Assembly: GCA_964646615.1 (NCBI GenBank)
Contig: CAZYEV010000050.1
Span: forward strand, 1-24,745
Origin: M3007 sp964646615
GTDB taxonomy: Bacteria > Bacteroidota > Bacteroidia > Chitinophagales > Saprospiraceae
Reading direction: 5' to 3'
DNA: 24,745 nucleotides
The notes beneath the pieces were generated by a model. That model was not told where the DNA came from, did no database searches, and worked only from the letters and a program-made list of their open reading frames with translations. The position numbers and the translations under genes were made by a program. Shown piece after piece: positions 24,608 to 24,745 of this stretch. Numbering within the stretch: the stretch's first letter is position 1; every line of letters starts with the position of its first letter.

Positions 24608-24677
24608 ACGTCTCTTATACACACCTGACGCTGCCGACGAGCGACACTGTGTAGTCCGCGCTGGTCGCCGTATCGTC
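24608..24677. other. Illumina Nextera adapter, index and P5 sequence (technical artefact)
   Basis: 24610-24640 matches the reverse complement of the Nextera transposase Read 1 adapter almost exactly (GTCTCTTATACACA, one mismatch, CTGACGCTGCCGACGA). 24641-24648 (GCGACACT) is where the i5 index sits. 24649-24677 matches the reverse complement of the P5 flow-cell oligo with several mismatches (GTGTAG…, TGGTCGCCGTATC). The order adapter-index-P5 is that of a library molecule read through its insert. Confidence 0.95.
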
Positions 24678-24745
24678 AACACAAAAAGGTCAGAGGAGGT
24701 GTTGGCAGTTAGTACGTAGGGTGCCCAGGATGCTAGGAGACTGCG
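24678..24745. other. Sequence beyond the adapter, not trustworthy
   Basis: These 68 bases follow the end of the P5 oligo, where a sequencing read has no template. They contain no recognisable gene and are probably noise or a mis-assembled extension. Confidence 0.8.

Overview
The window looks like one end of a draft or metagenomic contig from a member of the Bacteroidota. Three signs support this. Four large secreted proteins end in type IX secretion (T9SS type A) sorting domains. The TonB-dependent receptor carries an N-terminal carboxypeptidase-regulatory-like domain. Several genes are preceded by the Bacteroidota -7 promoter box TAnnTTTG. Gene 1 has a helical region with a 'IAMQCPMADGEAV' stretch that I associate with Saprospiria-type secreted proteins, but I cannot name a genus. 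The sequence ends in an Illumina Nextera adapter read-through (about 24608-24677), so the last ~140 bases are not genomic.

Layout. 1-6976 (+): three consecutive T9SS cargo genes: a beta-helix protein that looks interrupted by an in-frame stop at 117-119, a propeller-like protein, and a protein with 13 YCF48/Asp-box-like repeats. 6977-7539: a gene-free, low-complexity stretch ending in a strong rightward intrinsic terminator. 7540-10849 (-): a small cytochrome c, a HerA/YjgR-like (DUF853) ATPase and a UMF1/Atg22-like MFS transporter. 11044-13488 (-): a fourth T9SS cargo protein with a beta-helix. 13888-19466 (-): a probable transition-metal acquisition locus. In transcription order it holds a small His/Cys-rich secreted or membrane protein, a LolD/MacB-type ABC ATPase, an FtsX-like permease with a His-rich periplasmic loop, a DUF3299-like exported protein with a CFFC motif, a palindrome of the DtxR/MntR operator type, and a TonB-dependent receptor with a CGVC motif in its plug. 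19556-21109 (+): an AAA-ATPase-like/PD-(D/E)XK protein. 21321-23198 (-): an M14 carboxypeptidase lipoprotein. 23399-24175 (+): a rhomboid protease. 24178-~24607 (-): the C-terminal part of a beta-barrel protein, cut by the adapter.

How the genes may work together. In the metal locus the receptor would bring a metal or metal complex across the outer membrane. The ABC pair, the DUF3299-like protein and the His/Cys-rich protein would handle it in the periplasm and inner membrane. The ATPase-permease-DUF3299 order resembles, from memory, the zinc-responsive PA4063-PA4066 operon of Pseudomonas and zrgABCDE of Vibrio cholerae. The addition of a TonB receptor and a DtxR-type box is the most interesting system here. 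The four T9SS proteins are probably surface-attached or released; their ligands cannot be read from sequence. Two start codons lie only 5 nt after a perfect -7 box, which predicts leaderless or near-leaderless mRNAs.
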